From contig CAKRZO010000003.1 of assembly GCA_934433135.1 (NCBI GenBank), forward strand, positions 124,001-188,000: a stretch of DNA of 64,000 bases, given 5' to 3'. Made by a program: the position numbers and the translations under genes. Every line of letters starts with the position of its first letter. Positions within the stretch are counted from its first letter, which is position 1. The notes below the pieces were generated by a model. It was given only the letters and a program-made list of their open reading frames with translations, had not been told where the DNA came from and ran no database searches. Of the stretch, positions 41,821 through 50,455 are shown piece by piece. This DNA is from an uncultured Acetatifactor sp. (GTDB lineage Bacteria; Bacillota; Clostridia; Lachnospirales; Lachnospiraceae).

Positions 41821-43617
41821 ATGGCAAAAGAATTACCAAAGCGAAGTGAAGTTGCCGTAGAATTCACCTGGAATCTGGCGGATATGTATCCGGATGTTGC
41901 CGCATGGGAAGCGGAACTTACCCGCATTCAGGAGCTGGCCGCCGTTTTAGAGAAAATGGAAGGCAAAGTGGGAGAAAGTCCCGCATCCTTATTAAAAACA
42001 CTGGAAAGTATGGCAGCTATGAACCAAAAGCTGGATCTGGCTTTTAACTATGCTACCCGTTTAAGCGATGAGGATACCAAAAATACCAAACACCAGGCTA
42101 TGGTTCAGAAGATCTTCGGTCTCTATTCCGATGTTTCCAGCCGTCTGGCTTTCTTTGAGCCGGAAGTCCTGGCTATGGATCCGGAAACTTTGGAAGATTT
42201 CTATGCAAAAGAGCCGGCACTTTCCTTATACCGCAAACAGATCGAAGAAATCGTACGTCTTAAGGCTCACTGCCTGAGTACGGAAATGGAAAAAATGCTG
42301 GCCATGACCGCTGAAATTTCCAAAAATCCCAGCAACATTTACTCGATTTTCTCCAACTCCGATATGCAGTTCCCGGAAGTGGAAGATGAAAACGGGGAAA
42401 TGGTGAGAATTACCCATGGCAGATTTGTTCCGCTGGAAGAGTCCGCTGACCGCCGTGTCAGAAAAGAAACTTTCGAAAAGCTCTATCATACCTACCAACA
42501 GTACCAGAATACTCTGGCAGCCGTTTACAGCGGGCAGGTAAAACAGCTGATTTTCCATGCGAAAGCAAGAAAATACAACTCTACCCTGGAAGCAGCCGTA
42601 GACCGCAACAACGTTTCTCCCAAGGTGTACGAGAATCTGGTTGCCACCATTAATGCCAACCTGGATAAGATGCATCATTATGTGCGTCTGCGCAAAAAAT
42701 ATCTGGGCGTAGAAGAATTGCACATGTATGATATTTATACTCCCATGCTTCCGGACTTTGCAAAGGAAATCAGCTTTGAAGAAGCAAAAGAGACCGTTTT
42801 GAAGGCTCTGGCTCCTTTGGGTGAAGACTATGTAAAAGTGGTAAAGGAAGGCTTTGACAACCGTTGGATCGATGTTTATGAAAATGAAGGCAAGAGAAGC
42901 GGCGCCTATTCCGCAGGTTCTTTCGGCACACATCCTTATGTGCTCTTAAACTACAACGGTTCCCTGGACAATATGTTTACTTTAGCCCATGAGATGGGAC
43001 ATGCCATGCATTCTTATCTCTCCAATTCCACCCAGCCTTATATTTATTCCGATTACAAGATTTTCGTTGCAGAAGTGGCTTCCACCTGTAATGAAGTTCT
43101 TTTGATGGAATATCTGCTGAAAAATACCACCGACCCCAATGAGCGTGCTTATTTGTTAAATCATTATCTGGACAGCTTCAAGGGTACGGTTTATCGTCAG
43201 ACGATGTTTGCGGAATATGAAATGAAGACCAACCAGATGGCGGAAGCAGGCGAGAGCCTGACTGCAGATGTGCTGAATCAGATTTATCATGAACTGAACT
43301 GCAAATATTACGGACCGGATATGGTATCCGACACCGAAATTGCGGTAGAATGGGCAAGAATCCCTCATTTCTACTACAATTTCTACGTATATCAATACGC
43401 AACCGGATTTTCCAGCGCTGTCACCATTGCCCGTAACATCTTAAAGAACGGGGCTCCTGCTGTAGAAGCTTATAAGAAATTCTTATCCGGCGGCTGTTCT
43501 CTGCCCCCTGTAGAACTCTTAAAGATCGCAGGCGTGGATCTGGAGACTCCCGCTCCTATTCAGGATGCTTTAAATGTCTTCGGTGAAATTCTGGACGAAA
43601 TGGAACAGCTCGGCTAA
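41821..43617 (+). CDS. pepF: Oligoendopeptidase F (M3B metallopeptidase)
   Basis: A 598-residue cytoplasmic zinc peptidase of normal length. The active site HEMGH begins at His390 in LAHEMGHAMHSYL, with the third ligand Glu in the following helix (FVAEVASTCNEVLLMEYLL). The PepF N-terminal domain starts RSEVAVEFTWNLADMYPDV. It degrades oligopeptides of roughly 7-17 residues. AAGGAGG precedes ATG 41821. The gene appears to be a single unit, converging with phoU over a GC-rich hairpin. Confidence 0.95.
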   Translation: MAKELPKRSEVAVEFTWNLADMYPDVAAWEAELTRIQELAAVLEKMEGKVGESPASLLKTLESMAAMNQKLDLAFNYATRLSDEDTKNTKHQAMVQKIFGLYSDVSSRLAFFEPEVLAMDPETLEDFYAKEPALSLYRKQIEEIVRLKAHCLSTEMEKMLAMTAEISKNPSNIYSIFSNSDMQFPEVEDENGEMVRITHGRFVPLEESADRRVRKETFEKLYHTYQQYQNTLAAVYSGQVKQLIFHAKARKYNSTLEAAVDRNNVSPKVYENLVATINANLDKMHHYVRLRKKYLGVEELHMYDIYTPMLPDFAKEISFEEAKETVLKALAPLGEDYVKVVKEGFDNRWIDVYENEGKRSGAYSAGSFGTHPYVLLNYNGSLDNMFTLAHEMGHAMHSYLSNSTQPYIYSDYKIFVAEVASTCNEVLLMEYLLKNTTDPNERAYLLNHYLDSFKGTVYRQTMFAEYEMKTNQMAEAGESLTADVLNQIYHELNCKYYGPDMVSDTEIAVEWARIPHFYYNFYVYQYATGFSSAVTIARNILKNGAPAVEAYKKFLSGGCSLPPVELLKIAGVDLETPAPIQDALNVFGEILDEMEQLG

Positions 43618-43627
43618 TCATTATAAA

Positions 43628-43650
43628 GGCCGCCCTGTTACAGGGCGGCC
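43628..43650. terminator. Bidirectional hairpin between pepF and phoU
   Basis: GGCCGCCCTG-TTA-CAGGGCGGCC is a perfect 10-base GC-rich stem between convergent genes. No clear T run follows on either strand, but position and stability fit a shared terminator. Confidence 0.6.
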
Positions 43651-43660
43651 CGGCCGGCGA

Positions 43661-44332
43661 TTATTGATGCTGACCCGTAATGGAGAAAATTGCCCATTGA
43701 GCGATATTGACCGCATGATCGGCAATCCGTTCAAAATATTTCGCGATCATCAAAAGATCAATGGTGTATTCTCCATCTGCGGGATTGACCGCAACGATTT
43801 CAATCAACTGCTTCTTCATCTGATTAAAGAAATCATCTACAATGTCATCGTCCTGAACAACCTTCTGCGCCAAAGTGATTTCTTTTTTCACATATGCATC
43901 GATACTCTGCTTTACCATCTGAATGGCTGCTTTTGCCATTTCACATAACGTATTGCGGTTCTTTACCGTTAGATCTTCTTCAGATTTGTTTTTTAAAGAA
44001 TCAGTTCCCATAAAATTAAAAATTTCCGCAATATCCTCCGCCTGATCACCGATTCTCTCCATATCGGTAATCATCTTTAAGACAGCCGAAATCTGCCTTA
44101 AATCTCTTGCCACAGGCTGCTGCTGAAGCAAAAGCTTTAAACATAAAGACTCGATCCCCCTCTCCTTCTGGTCGATTTCCGAAGAGATCGGCGCCACTTT
44201 TTGGGCAAGTTCCTTATCGGCTTTGGTCAACGCTCCCACTACCAGTTCAATTGCCAGCTCGCACAGTTCCCCCATCTGGGTCAGTTCCTGATTTAAAAGT
44301 GCAAGCTGTTCGTCAAAATGACTTCTCATCAT
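43661..44332 (-). CDS. phoU: Phosphate transport regulator PhoU
   Basis: A 223-residue protein with the two three-helix PhoU repeats: FDEQLALLNQELTQMGELCE in the first, and VKNRNTLCEMAKAAIQMVKQ in the second. Metal-binding patches appear as ITDMERIGDQAEDIAE and YFERIADHAVNIA. Length and motifs are intact. PhoU normally couples the PstSCAB transporter to the PhoR kinase and restrains phosphate uptake. Here the transporter genes upstream are broken, leaving phoU at the end of a remnant operon. ATG overlaps the pstB stop (ATGA). Confidence 0.92.
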   Translation of the reverse strand: MMRSHFDEQLALLNQELTQMGELCELAIELVVGALTKADKELAQKVAPISSEIDQKERGIESLCLKLLLQQQPVARDLRQISAVLKMITDMERIGDQAEDIAEIFNFMGTDSLKNKSEEDLTVKNRNTLCEMAKAAIQMVKQSIDAYVKKEITLAQKVVQDDDIVDDFFNQMKKQLIEIVAVNPADGEYTIDLLMIAKYFERIADHAVNIAQWAIFSITGQHQ

Positions 44333-44976
44333 CCAAACCTCCCTGTAATATAGTCTTCTGTTTTCTGATTTGCCGGCTGTGAAAAGATCTGCTCCGTATC
44401 TCCGTATTCGATTAAATCTCCCAGAAGGAAAAATGCGGTTTTGTCTGAAATCCGAACTGCCTGCTGCATGTTGTGGGTAACAATGACAATCGTATATTTT
44501 TTCTTTAATTCCAGCAAAAGCTCTTCAATCCTGGAAGTGGAGATCGGATCCAACGCACTGGTCGGTTCATCCATCAATAAAACATCGGGCTCTACGGCAA
44601 GTGCCCGCGCAATACAAAGTCTTTGCTGCTGCCCTCCGGAAAGTCCCAGGGCATTCTTCTTAAGCCGGTCTTTTACTTCCTCCCAAATTGCCGCACCTTT
44701 TAAAGACTGCTCCACAATTTCATCCAGCTTGCCCTTATTCCGGATGCCGTGCGTCCTCGGGCCATAAGCAATATTGTCATAGATGTTCATCGGAAACGGA
44801 TTGGGCTTCTGGAATACCATTCCGATCTGACGGCGCAGTTCACTGATATCTATACCCGGCTCAAAAATATCCTGTCCCCGATAGCATACTTTTCCTATAA
44901 TTTTTACATCTTGATGCAGCCTGTAATGACACCATCCACGCACCCCGGCATAACCACGGTCCGGATGACTCTCCAT
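44329..44976 (-). pseudogene. pstB: pstB, 5'-truncated phosphate ABC ATPase
   Basis: From about 44909 the frame is clear PstB: DVKIIGKVCYRGQDIFEPGI, IGMVFQKPNPFPMNIYDN, signature LSGGQQQRLCIARAL, Walker B VLLMDEPTSALD, and IVIVTHNMQQAVRISD. The first ~45 residues with Walker A (GxSGCGKST) are gone. The apparent first 22 residues are permease-gene DNA read in a wrong frame. Without a P-loop the product cannot hydrolyse ATP. Confidence 0.85.
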
Positions 44977-45014
44977 TTCCCTGCTCCCAGTCCGAAGGCT
45001 CCTTCCCGGATATT
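44904..45014 (-). pseudogene. Fragment of a phosphate ABC permease gene (pstC/pstA)
   Basis: In the frame offset from pstB the DNA encodes REGAFGLGAGKWRVIRTVVM followed by PGCVDGVITGCI and a stop. This is the coupling-loop pattern of PstC/PstA permeases (ALGAxKWxTIxxVxLP). Only about 36 codons of one permease remain between the pstS and pstB remnants; the rest of pstC and pstA is absent. Confidence 0.75.
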
Positions 45015-45016
45015 TC

Positions 45017-45576
45017 TTAATTGGCTGCTACTGCGCCTGCTTTTGAAATAATGTCTGCTGCTTCGGGAGAGGTAACGTAATCGAAGAATGCCTGTGCAGT
45101 CTTGGAAAGCTCCGTTCCTTCTTTGGTTACCAGTACGAAAGGACGCTGAATCTTGTAAGTGCCATCCTTTACCGTATCTTCAGAGGGAACAATTCCGTCT
45201 ACGGATACTGCTTTGACACTGTCCTTTACAGAAGCCAGGGAAGCATATCCGATGGCATCCGGATTCTGTCCCACTGTCGTAATAACGTCACCGGTAGAGG
45301 TCAGTTCCTGACGATACTTGCAGGCATCTTTGGTATCTGTAATGGATTCAAATCCGTCTCTGGTTCCGCTTCCGGCTTCCCGTCCGATCAGAACAATCTC
45401 TGCATCCTGCCCGCCGACTTCTTTCCAATTGGTGATTTCTCCCGTATAAATTTTTGTAATTTCTTCTATGGTCAGATTTTCTACCGGATTCTCAGGATTT
45501 ACAATAATTGCAATACCATCGTATGCAAGCACGGTTTCCTTTAATCCGTTTGCTTTTTCTTCATTATCTTTCTCAT
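45017..45576 (-). pseudogene. pstS: pstS, phosphate-binding protein with N-terminal deletion
   Basis: The original start is probably ATG 45576 (AGGAG upstream, MRKIMKKKQ, a typical lipoprotein leader start), but that frame stops after 11 codons. The frame from about 45560 encodes the C-terminal ~175 residues of PstS: LAYDGIAIIVNPENPVENLT, TNWKEVGGQDAEIVLIGREA, GSGTRDGFESI, IQRPFVLVTKEGTELSKTAQ. The signal peptide, lipobox and first phosphate-binding loop are missing, so the protein cannot work as a secreted receptor. Confidence 0.85.
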
Positions 45577-45660
45577 GATAATCTCCTCTTTTCTCTTTCC
45601 TTTTCTACTTGGTACGATTATCATGATACTGATTTTTTGTAAAATGCAAAAGCCTGCTGC

Positions 45661-45677
45661 GGTAAAATCTATGTAAA
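45661..45677 (-). promoter_or_regulatory. Possible Pho box upstream of the pst remnant
   Basis: On the minus strand TTTACA-TAGAT-TTTACC forms two hexamers with 5-base spacing, as in Firmicute PhoP boxes (TTAACA-like repeats). A possible -10 box GATAAT lies 3' of it near 45625. It is about 85 bases before the old pstS start. Confidence 0.45.
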
Positions 45678-45680
45678 ACT

Positions 45681-45938
45681 TTAGTTCTGCTTTCTGACGA
45701 CTGCATATTCATCGTCCAGTCTGTAATACGGGCACTCCCGCTGGGTTCCGGATAGAAAACGATACATTTCATCTTCATCCAGATTCACCAGACAGCAATA
45801 ACATTCATACTCTTCGTCATAAATATAATTGACGCACAACTCACAATTCGATACTGCCATGCCTCTTCCCATGCCTTTCCGAAATCCATGTTTCTTCTCT
45901 GCACATTTCCGCCGCAAAGTTAATCTATCTGAAAACAT
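45681..45938 (-). CDS. Small cysteine-rich protein (DUF6472-like, 85 aa)
   Basis: ATG 45938 has AGAGG five bases upstream, so the full 85 residues are used although homology seems to begin at MAVSNCELC. Five cysteines in the conserved part (NCELCVNYIYDEEYECYCCL then RECPYYRLDDEY) suggest a metal site. I recall it as a DUF6472-type clostridial protein often encoded near rsmI. The basic N-terminal 26 residues (RLTLRRKCAEKKHGFRKG) may be extra or the start may be later. Function is unknown. Confidence 0.68.
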   Translation of the reverse strand: MFSDRLTLRRKCAEKKHGFRKGMGRGMAVSNCELCVNYIYDEEYECYCCLVNLDEDEMYRFLSGTQRECPYYRLDDEYAVVRKQN

Positions 45939-45971
45939 CCTTACCTCTTTGTGTGCAAACGAAAAACAACT

Positions 45972-46814
45972 CTACTCTCCGCAGAGCGCCTGATAGATCT
46001 CTCTTTTTCCTACTCCGCGGTCCTTTGCCACGGCTTTCATGGCTTCCTTGCGTTCCATTCCCTGCTCTTCATAATAAGCCATGTGTTCTTCTATCGTCAT
46101 GGTCTCCCAGGAGGCAATTTTTTCTTTCTTTTTCTCTGCAAAGCTCTTACCTTCCACTACCAGCACATATTCTCCCCTGGGTTCCCGTTCCCGAAACACT
46201 TCCAAAACCTGATCCAGAGTAGTGGGCAGAACCTCCTCGAACTTTTTCGTCAGTTCCCTGCATAAGGTAATCTTACGATTGCCGAGAGCCTCCCTTAATT
46301 CTTCCAATGTCCTTACCAAATGATGGGGCGCTTCATACAAAATCATGGTTCTGGTCTCCTGTGCAAGTTCTTCCAGGATCTGTTTTTTCTCTTTCTTTTC
46401 CGCAGGGAGGAATCCTTCAAAGCAAAATCGTCTGGTATTTAAACCGGACAACGTCAGGGCCGTAATACAGGCAGCGGCACCCGGAAGGGACGTCACACAC
46501 ACCCCGTTTTCCTGACACATCCGCACCAACACTTCTCCCGGATCGGAAATAGCCGGGGTTCCGGCATCCGTAATCAGGGCAATATTTTGCCCGTCCAGCA
46601 TCTGCTGTACCAGCTGTTTTGCTTTTTCCACTTTATTGTACTCATGATAACTGGTCATCGGCGTATGAATCTCAAAGTGATTCAGCAGCTTGATGCTGTT
46701 TCTGGTATCTTCCGCGGCAATCACATCCACCTGCTGCAAAGTCTCCACGACCCGCGGCGACATATCGCCTAAATTTCCGATGGGAGTTGCACATAAATAA
46801 AGTTTTCCTGCCAT
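45972..46814 (-). CDS. rsmI: 16S rRNA (cytidine1402-2'-O)-methyltransferase
   Basis: ATG 46814 starts MAGKLYLCATPIGNLGDMSP, the family's conserved beginning, giving 280 residues. Other motifs are VIAAEDTRNSIKLLNHF, ALITDAGTPAISDPGEVLV and LPGAAACITALTLSGLNTRR. It methylates the 2'-OH of C1402 in the decoding centre of 16S rRNA using S-adenosylmethionine. The C-terminal helical extension (TIEEHMAYYEEQGMERKEAM) is normal in Firmicutes. It follows trmN6 in the housekeeping run. Confidence 0.93.
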   Translation of the reverse strand: MAGKLYLCATPIGNLGDMSPRVVETLQQVDVIAAEDTRNSIKLLNHFEIHTPMTSYHEYNKVEKAKQLVQQMLDGQNIALITDAGTPAISDPGEVLVRMCQENGVCVTSLPGAAACITALTLSGLNTRRFCFEGFLPAEKKEKKQILEELAQETRTMILYEAPHHLVRTLEELREALGNRKITLCRELTKKFEEVLPTTLDQVLEVFREREPRGEYVLVVEGKSFAEKKKEKIASWETMTIEEHMAYYEEQGMERKEAMKAVAKDRGVGKREIYQALCGE

Positions 46815-46910
46815 ATTTTTACCGTATCCCTTCTCTTCGGTCCTGATTCCCAAGCCTTTTTATAACCAAAGAGAAATCATCCGTGCAAATTTCTCTTCGA
46901 TCCCGCTTCC

Positions 46911-47648
46911 TTAATATCCGTAAATGGTATAGATTTCCGGCATATAGACACCGGGTTTTTGATATACAATCAGCGGCTTTTCCACTGTCATTCTGGGTCT
47001 GCCTCCCCGTACTGCCTCTAAAAGCACCATATTAGGCTCTTTGTCTACATAGGGATAAACTAACTGCATCCTCTTCGGCTCCAGTTTATAACGGTTCAGT
47101 GTTATCATAATTTCCGCCAGCCGGAACGGTCTGTGTACCAGATAAAAATGCCCGCCCGGTTTTAAAAGCAGCGCTGCCCGGCTGATCACGTCCTCCAGCG
47201 TACATAATATCTCGTGTCTGGCTATAGCTTTGGGCGCCTCGGGATTCACCAGTCCATGCTGCCCTATCATATACGGCGGGTTACAGGTTACTACATCAAA
47301 GGAAGCAGGCTTAAAAATGCTGCCCGCTTCCCTGATATCGCCTGTTACAATATCGATTTTATCCGTCAGTCCGTTTAATGCCACGCTTCTGCGTGCCATA
47401 TCCGCACTTTCTTCCTGAATTTCCAGTCCTGTCAGATGTTCCGCCTTCGTCTTGGCTTCCATCAGAATCGGGATAATGCCCGTTCCGGTTCCCAAGTCCA
47501 GCACCCGGTCTTTGCTTTTTGCAGACGCAAAGCCGGACAAAAGCACCGCATCCATGCCGAAGCAGAATTTTTCCGGATTCTGAATAATCTTATAGCCGTT
47601 CCTCTGAAGTTCGTCCAGTCTCTCCTTTTCTTTCAGAACGATTGTCAT
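46911..47648 (-). CDS. trmN6: tRNA1(Val) (adenine37-N6)-methyltransferase family
   Basis: ATG 47648 (MTIVLKEKERLDELQRNGYK) is the conserved start, giving 245 residues, and lies 59 bases inside the end of ricT. The motifs are the target region FGMDAVLLSGFA, SAM motif VLDLGTGTGIIPILME, and catalytic NPPYMIG. It methylates adenine N6 in tRNA, or acts as a related N6-adenine methylase. The gap to rsmI holds the small hairpin AGAGAAAT/ATTTCTCT (about 46869-46895). Confidence 0.9.
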   Translation of the reverse strand: MTIVLKEKERLDELQRNGYKIIQNPEKFCFGMDAVLLSGFASAKSKDRVLDLGTGTGIIPILMEAKTKAEHLTGLEIQEESADMARRSVALNGLTDKIDIVTGDIREAGSIFKPASFDVVTCNPPYMIGQHGLVNPEAPKAIARHEILCTLEDVISRAALLLKPGGHFYLVHRPFRLAEIMITLNRYKLEPKRMQLVYPYVDKEPNMVLLEAVRGGRPRMTVEKPLIVYQKPGVYMPEIYTIYGY

Positions 47649-49122
47649 AACGTCTGGGCTTCCCCTTTCTGCTTCCTTCTTTATTCTCCGCAGAGCCATT
47701 TCTTTCCTGACCGCTCCGCCCCGGGCGGATGCCATCCTGTCGGCTGTCATTGGAACGATTCTGCCGATTGTCATCCTGACGATCTTCACTCAAACGTTCC
47801 TTCCCGTTTCGGCGTTTTTCACCGGACATGCGTCTGCTTTGCCCGGAACGTTCAATGCCGTTTGCACGCTCGGTATTGCTCCGGCGTCCGCTTCCGTTCT
47901 GTCGTTCCTCCCCGTTGGCATGATCTTTTCCGAAGCGGCGATTTGAACGGTTTGCTCCAAATGAACGGTTTTCACCGGTGATACGATCTTCACTGTTGGC
48001 ATGTCCCTCGCCATTGGTACGATTTTCACCATTCGTACGATTTTCACTATTGGTACGACCTTCACCGCCGAATCGTCCTGTCCTTTTCGATCTGCCTTCT
48101 GCCTGGGCGGAGAGGCGGCGGTTCTGTCGGTCGGGTATTCTACGGCTTTCAGACTGCTCGTCTATGGAAAAGATACCGGTCTCCTTTCCGTCCTTTTCCG
48201 CCATCTCAGCAATCTCAATCTTCTCCTGTTTTTCCAACAGTTCCAGTTCTTCCAACTCTTCCGAAGACATCTCTTCTTCCGAGGTGTTCGACCGGTCTTT
48301 CTTAGCGTAATGTTTTTTAAATTTAAGCCTGTCTGTCTCGTATTCCCGGATTTCCTTCTCATCGTCCACTTCCACCAGTACTTTTACCAGCTGACGGAGT
48401 ACATTGACGCTCTGAACCTCACCTTTTAATCCGTCATCCATTGTCACGATGTCTCCTACACCGGGAAGTCTGCGATTTAAGTCTTCATAGGTTTCTTCTT
48501 CATGCTTCAGGCAACACATAAGTCTTCCGCACACACCGCTGATCTTGGCAGGATTCAGAGAAAGATTTTGTTCCTTTGCCATTTTAATGGAAACCGGAAT
48601 AAATTCCGATAAATAGCTGTGGCAACACAGCACTCTTCCGCAGATACCGATGCCGCCCATTGTTTTGGTTTCATCTCTGACACCAATCTGTCTTAGTTCG
48701 ATTCTGGTACGGAATACGCTCGCCAGATCCTTTACCAGTTCCCGGAAGTCGATACGCCCATCCGCCGTAAAATAGAACAGTACTTTATTGTTATCAAAGG
48801 TATATTCCGCATCGATCAGTTTCATTTCCAGGCCATGTTTGCGGATTTTCTCCTGGCAGATAACAAACGCATCTTTTTCTTTCTGCTTATTGGCAGCTTC
48901 CTGCTCTTCATCCCTCTGGTTTGCAATCCGCAGAACCGGTTTTAACGGAGAAATCACCTTGTCTTCTTCTACTTCCTTTAACTCTCCTACTACGGTTCCG
49001 AATTCAATTCCTCTGGCGGTCTCCACAATCACGTGGTCGCCTTTGTGTATCGGTAATCCTGCCGGATCAAAAAAATAAATCTTTCCTGCAGTTCTGAATC
49101 TTACTCCTGCTACTGTTATCAT
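47590..49122 (-). CDS. ricT: RicT (YaaT/PSP1 domain) with ~230-residue basic low-complexity tail
   Basis: A 510-residue protein; RicT is usually about 275. Residues 1-265 are the PSP1 module: AGKIYFFDPAGLPIHKGDHV, IEFGTVVGEL, and the iron-sulfur cysteines ICGRVLCCHSYL and VCGRLMCCLKHE. RicT works with RicA/RicF to adjust RNase Y processing. The tail first has a Glu-rich part (SSEELEELELLEKQEKIEIA), then about 190 residues of Arg/Asn/Gly/Glu quasi-repeats (ENRTNGENRTNGEGHANSED). The tail looks disordered and RNA-binding. It overlaps trmN6 by 59 bases. Confidence 0.92.
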   Translation of the reverse strand: MITVAGVRFRTAGKIYFFDPAGLPIHKGDHVIVETARGIEFGTVVGELKEVEEDKVISPLKPVLRIANQRDEEQEAANKQKEKDAFVICQEKIRKHGLEMKLIDAEYTFDNNKVLFYFTADGRIDFRELVKDLASVFRTRIELRQIGVRDETKTMGGIGICGRVLCCHSYLSEFIPVSIKMAKEQNLSLNPAKISGVCGRLMCCLKHEEETYEDLNRRLPGVGDIVTMDDGLKGEVQSVNVLRQLVKVLVEVDDEKEIREYETDRLKFKKHYAKKDRSNTSEEEMSSEELEELELLEKQEKIEIAEMAEKDGKETGIFSIDEQSESRRIPDRQNRRLSAQAEGRSKRTGRFGGEGRTNSENRTNGENRTNGEGHANSEDRITGENRSFGANRSNRRFGKDHANGEERQNGSGRRSNTERANGIERSGQSRRMSGEKRRNGKERLSEDRQDDNRQNRSNDSRQDGIRPGRSGQERNGSAENKEGSRKGKPRRYDNRSERKGETGRTSEERL

Positions 49123-49138
49123 CTATTAACCTCATTTC

Positions 49139-49233
49139 CGAGCGATTTCATCGCGAGGCGGCGATGAGAAATTCGCGCAGGCGATTTTTCATCTGCCATA
49201 AAAGCAATTTGTTTTCGCTCAGGAACAAATTGC
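49139..49233 (+). repeat. REP-like repeat, family C copy 2
   Basis: GAGCGATTTCATCGCGAGG, then GAGAAATTCGCGCAGGCGAT, then AAAGCAATTTGTTTTCGCTC with AGGAACAAATTGC, collinear with copy 1 at 41579. It lies in the gap between holB and ricT. Confidence 0.8.
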
Positions 49234-49235
49234 TA

Positions 49236-49270
49236 TAAGAAAAATCAGCGTTTCAACGTGATTTTTCTTA
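49236..49270. terminator. Bidirectional terminator-like hairpin after holB
   Basis: TAAGAAAAATCA (49236-49247) and TGATTTTTCTTA (49259-49270) pair perfectly over 12 bases around GCGTTTCAACG. The T-rich arm lies on the right on both strands, so it could stop transcription either way. It sits between holB and ricT. Confidence 0.65.
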
Positions 49271-49355
49271 TTGGCCTCCATATTTCATACAATGCACTTC
49301 CCCAGTATACCACAATCCTTTTTTTCACACAAGTTCCGCTGCGGATTCCTTCCTT

Positions 49356-50348
49356 TTAGCCATCTTCTTTCATGGTAAGCAGTAAAAGTTCCATGGTCAG
49401 TTCCAGATTCACATTGGCATTCAGGCGATTTTTGGCCTGCTCCAGTGCATGGATAACTCTTTCGATTCCTTCATAGCTGGTTCGGTCGGCAACTTTTTGC
49501 AAAGAAGAGATCTCTTCCCGGAAAATAACATGGCTCATATCTTTTGTGGCTTTAAATAAGAGGACGTCCCGGTACCAGATCATCATAATATCCAGATAAT
49601 CATTGATATCCAGCTTATATTCCGTGATCTTCTTTATGGCAGCAATCATTTCATATAATTCCATTTCCTGAATGTATTTTAACAGGGAAAGGACTTCTGT
49701 TTTTACTTTTTCAAAATCTTCGCTGGCTGCCAGCGCCTTGGCTTTCCCGATATTCCCCCGGGCAAAAGCCGTACATACCTCCGCTTTGTAATCGGGTACT
49801 TTGAGCTGTTCCATTAAATATTTTTTTACCTGTTGATCCGCCACAGGCTTCGTATTAAGAACCACACATCTGCTTAAGATGGTGGGCAGAAGCGCTTCCA
49901 GGTTGGATGTCAGGAGAAGAATGACTCCGTAGGCCGGCGGTTCTTCCAGTGTTTTCAAAAGTGCATTCTGCGCCTGGGCATTCATTTTCTCCGCTTCATT
50001 CACAATATAGATTTTGTATTCGCTGCTGTACGGTTTTATGGCAATGTCCGCATTGATCTGCGTACGGATGTCATCCACACTGATGGTATTGGGCTTTTCA
50101 TGGGTTACGTAAATAATATCCGGGTGATTCCCGGACAGCGCCTGCAGACAGGAATGGCAGACCTGGCAAGGATCCACTTCTTTTTTTTCACACTGCAGGC
50201 TCATGGCAAAAATCCGCGCAATGAATTCCTTTCCGGAGGATTTTTCTCCGTTCAGGATGTATGCGTGGGAAACCTTCCTGCTTCTTACCGCATTCCGTAA
50301 ATGTTCTTTTAATTGTTCCTGCCCTATAATATCCTGATATCCTGCCAT
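49356..50348 (-). CDS. holB: DNA polymerase III delta' subunit
   Basis: A 330-residue clamp-loader subunit. The start MAGYQDIIGQEQLKEHLRNA is typical. The P-loop region is degenerate (NGEKSSGKEFIARIFA), followed by a four-cysteine zinc module (CEKKEVDPCQVCHSC). The sensor region IYIVNEAEKMNAQAQNALLK and TLEEPPAYGVILLLTSN is conserved, with SRC in LLPTILSRCVVLN. It works in the DnaX-HolA-HolB clamp loader. Upstream is a kinase-like gene where tmk is often found. Confidence 0.92.
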   Translation of the reverse strand: MAGYQDIIGQEQLKEHLRNAVRSRKVSHAYILNGEKSSGKEFIARIFAMSLQCEKKEVDPCQVCHSCLQALSGNHPDIIYVTHEKPNTISVDDIRTQINADIAIKPYSSEYKIYIVNEAEKMNAQAQNALLKTLEEPPAYGVILLLTSNLEALLPTILSRCVVLNTKPVADQQVKKYLMEQLKVPDYKAEVCTAFARGNIGKAKALAASEDFEKVKTEVLSLLKYIQEMELYEMIAAIKKITEYKLDINDYLDIMMIWYRDVLLFKATKDMSHVIFREEISSLQKVADRTSYEGIERVIHALEQAKNRLNANVNLELTMELLLLTMKEDG

Positions 50349-50455
50349 TTTCGTCTCCTGTTTTGTTTTTGCTGCTGTTCTTTGTTTTCCGTCCTAGGTT
50401 TCCGTTCAGCGTTTTCCCGTTCTTCGTTTCCGATCCGTATGTTTCGGTCGTTTTT

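Noticed and set aside
42226..42933. Minus-strand frame of 235 codons within pepF
   Set aside because: pepF is unambiguous in the other direction; the antisense protein has no recognisable domain.
44329..44976. Functional short PstB
   Set aside because: The Walker A motif is missing and the apparent N-terminus is permease DNA in another frame.
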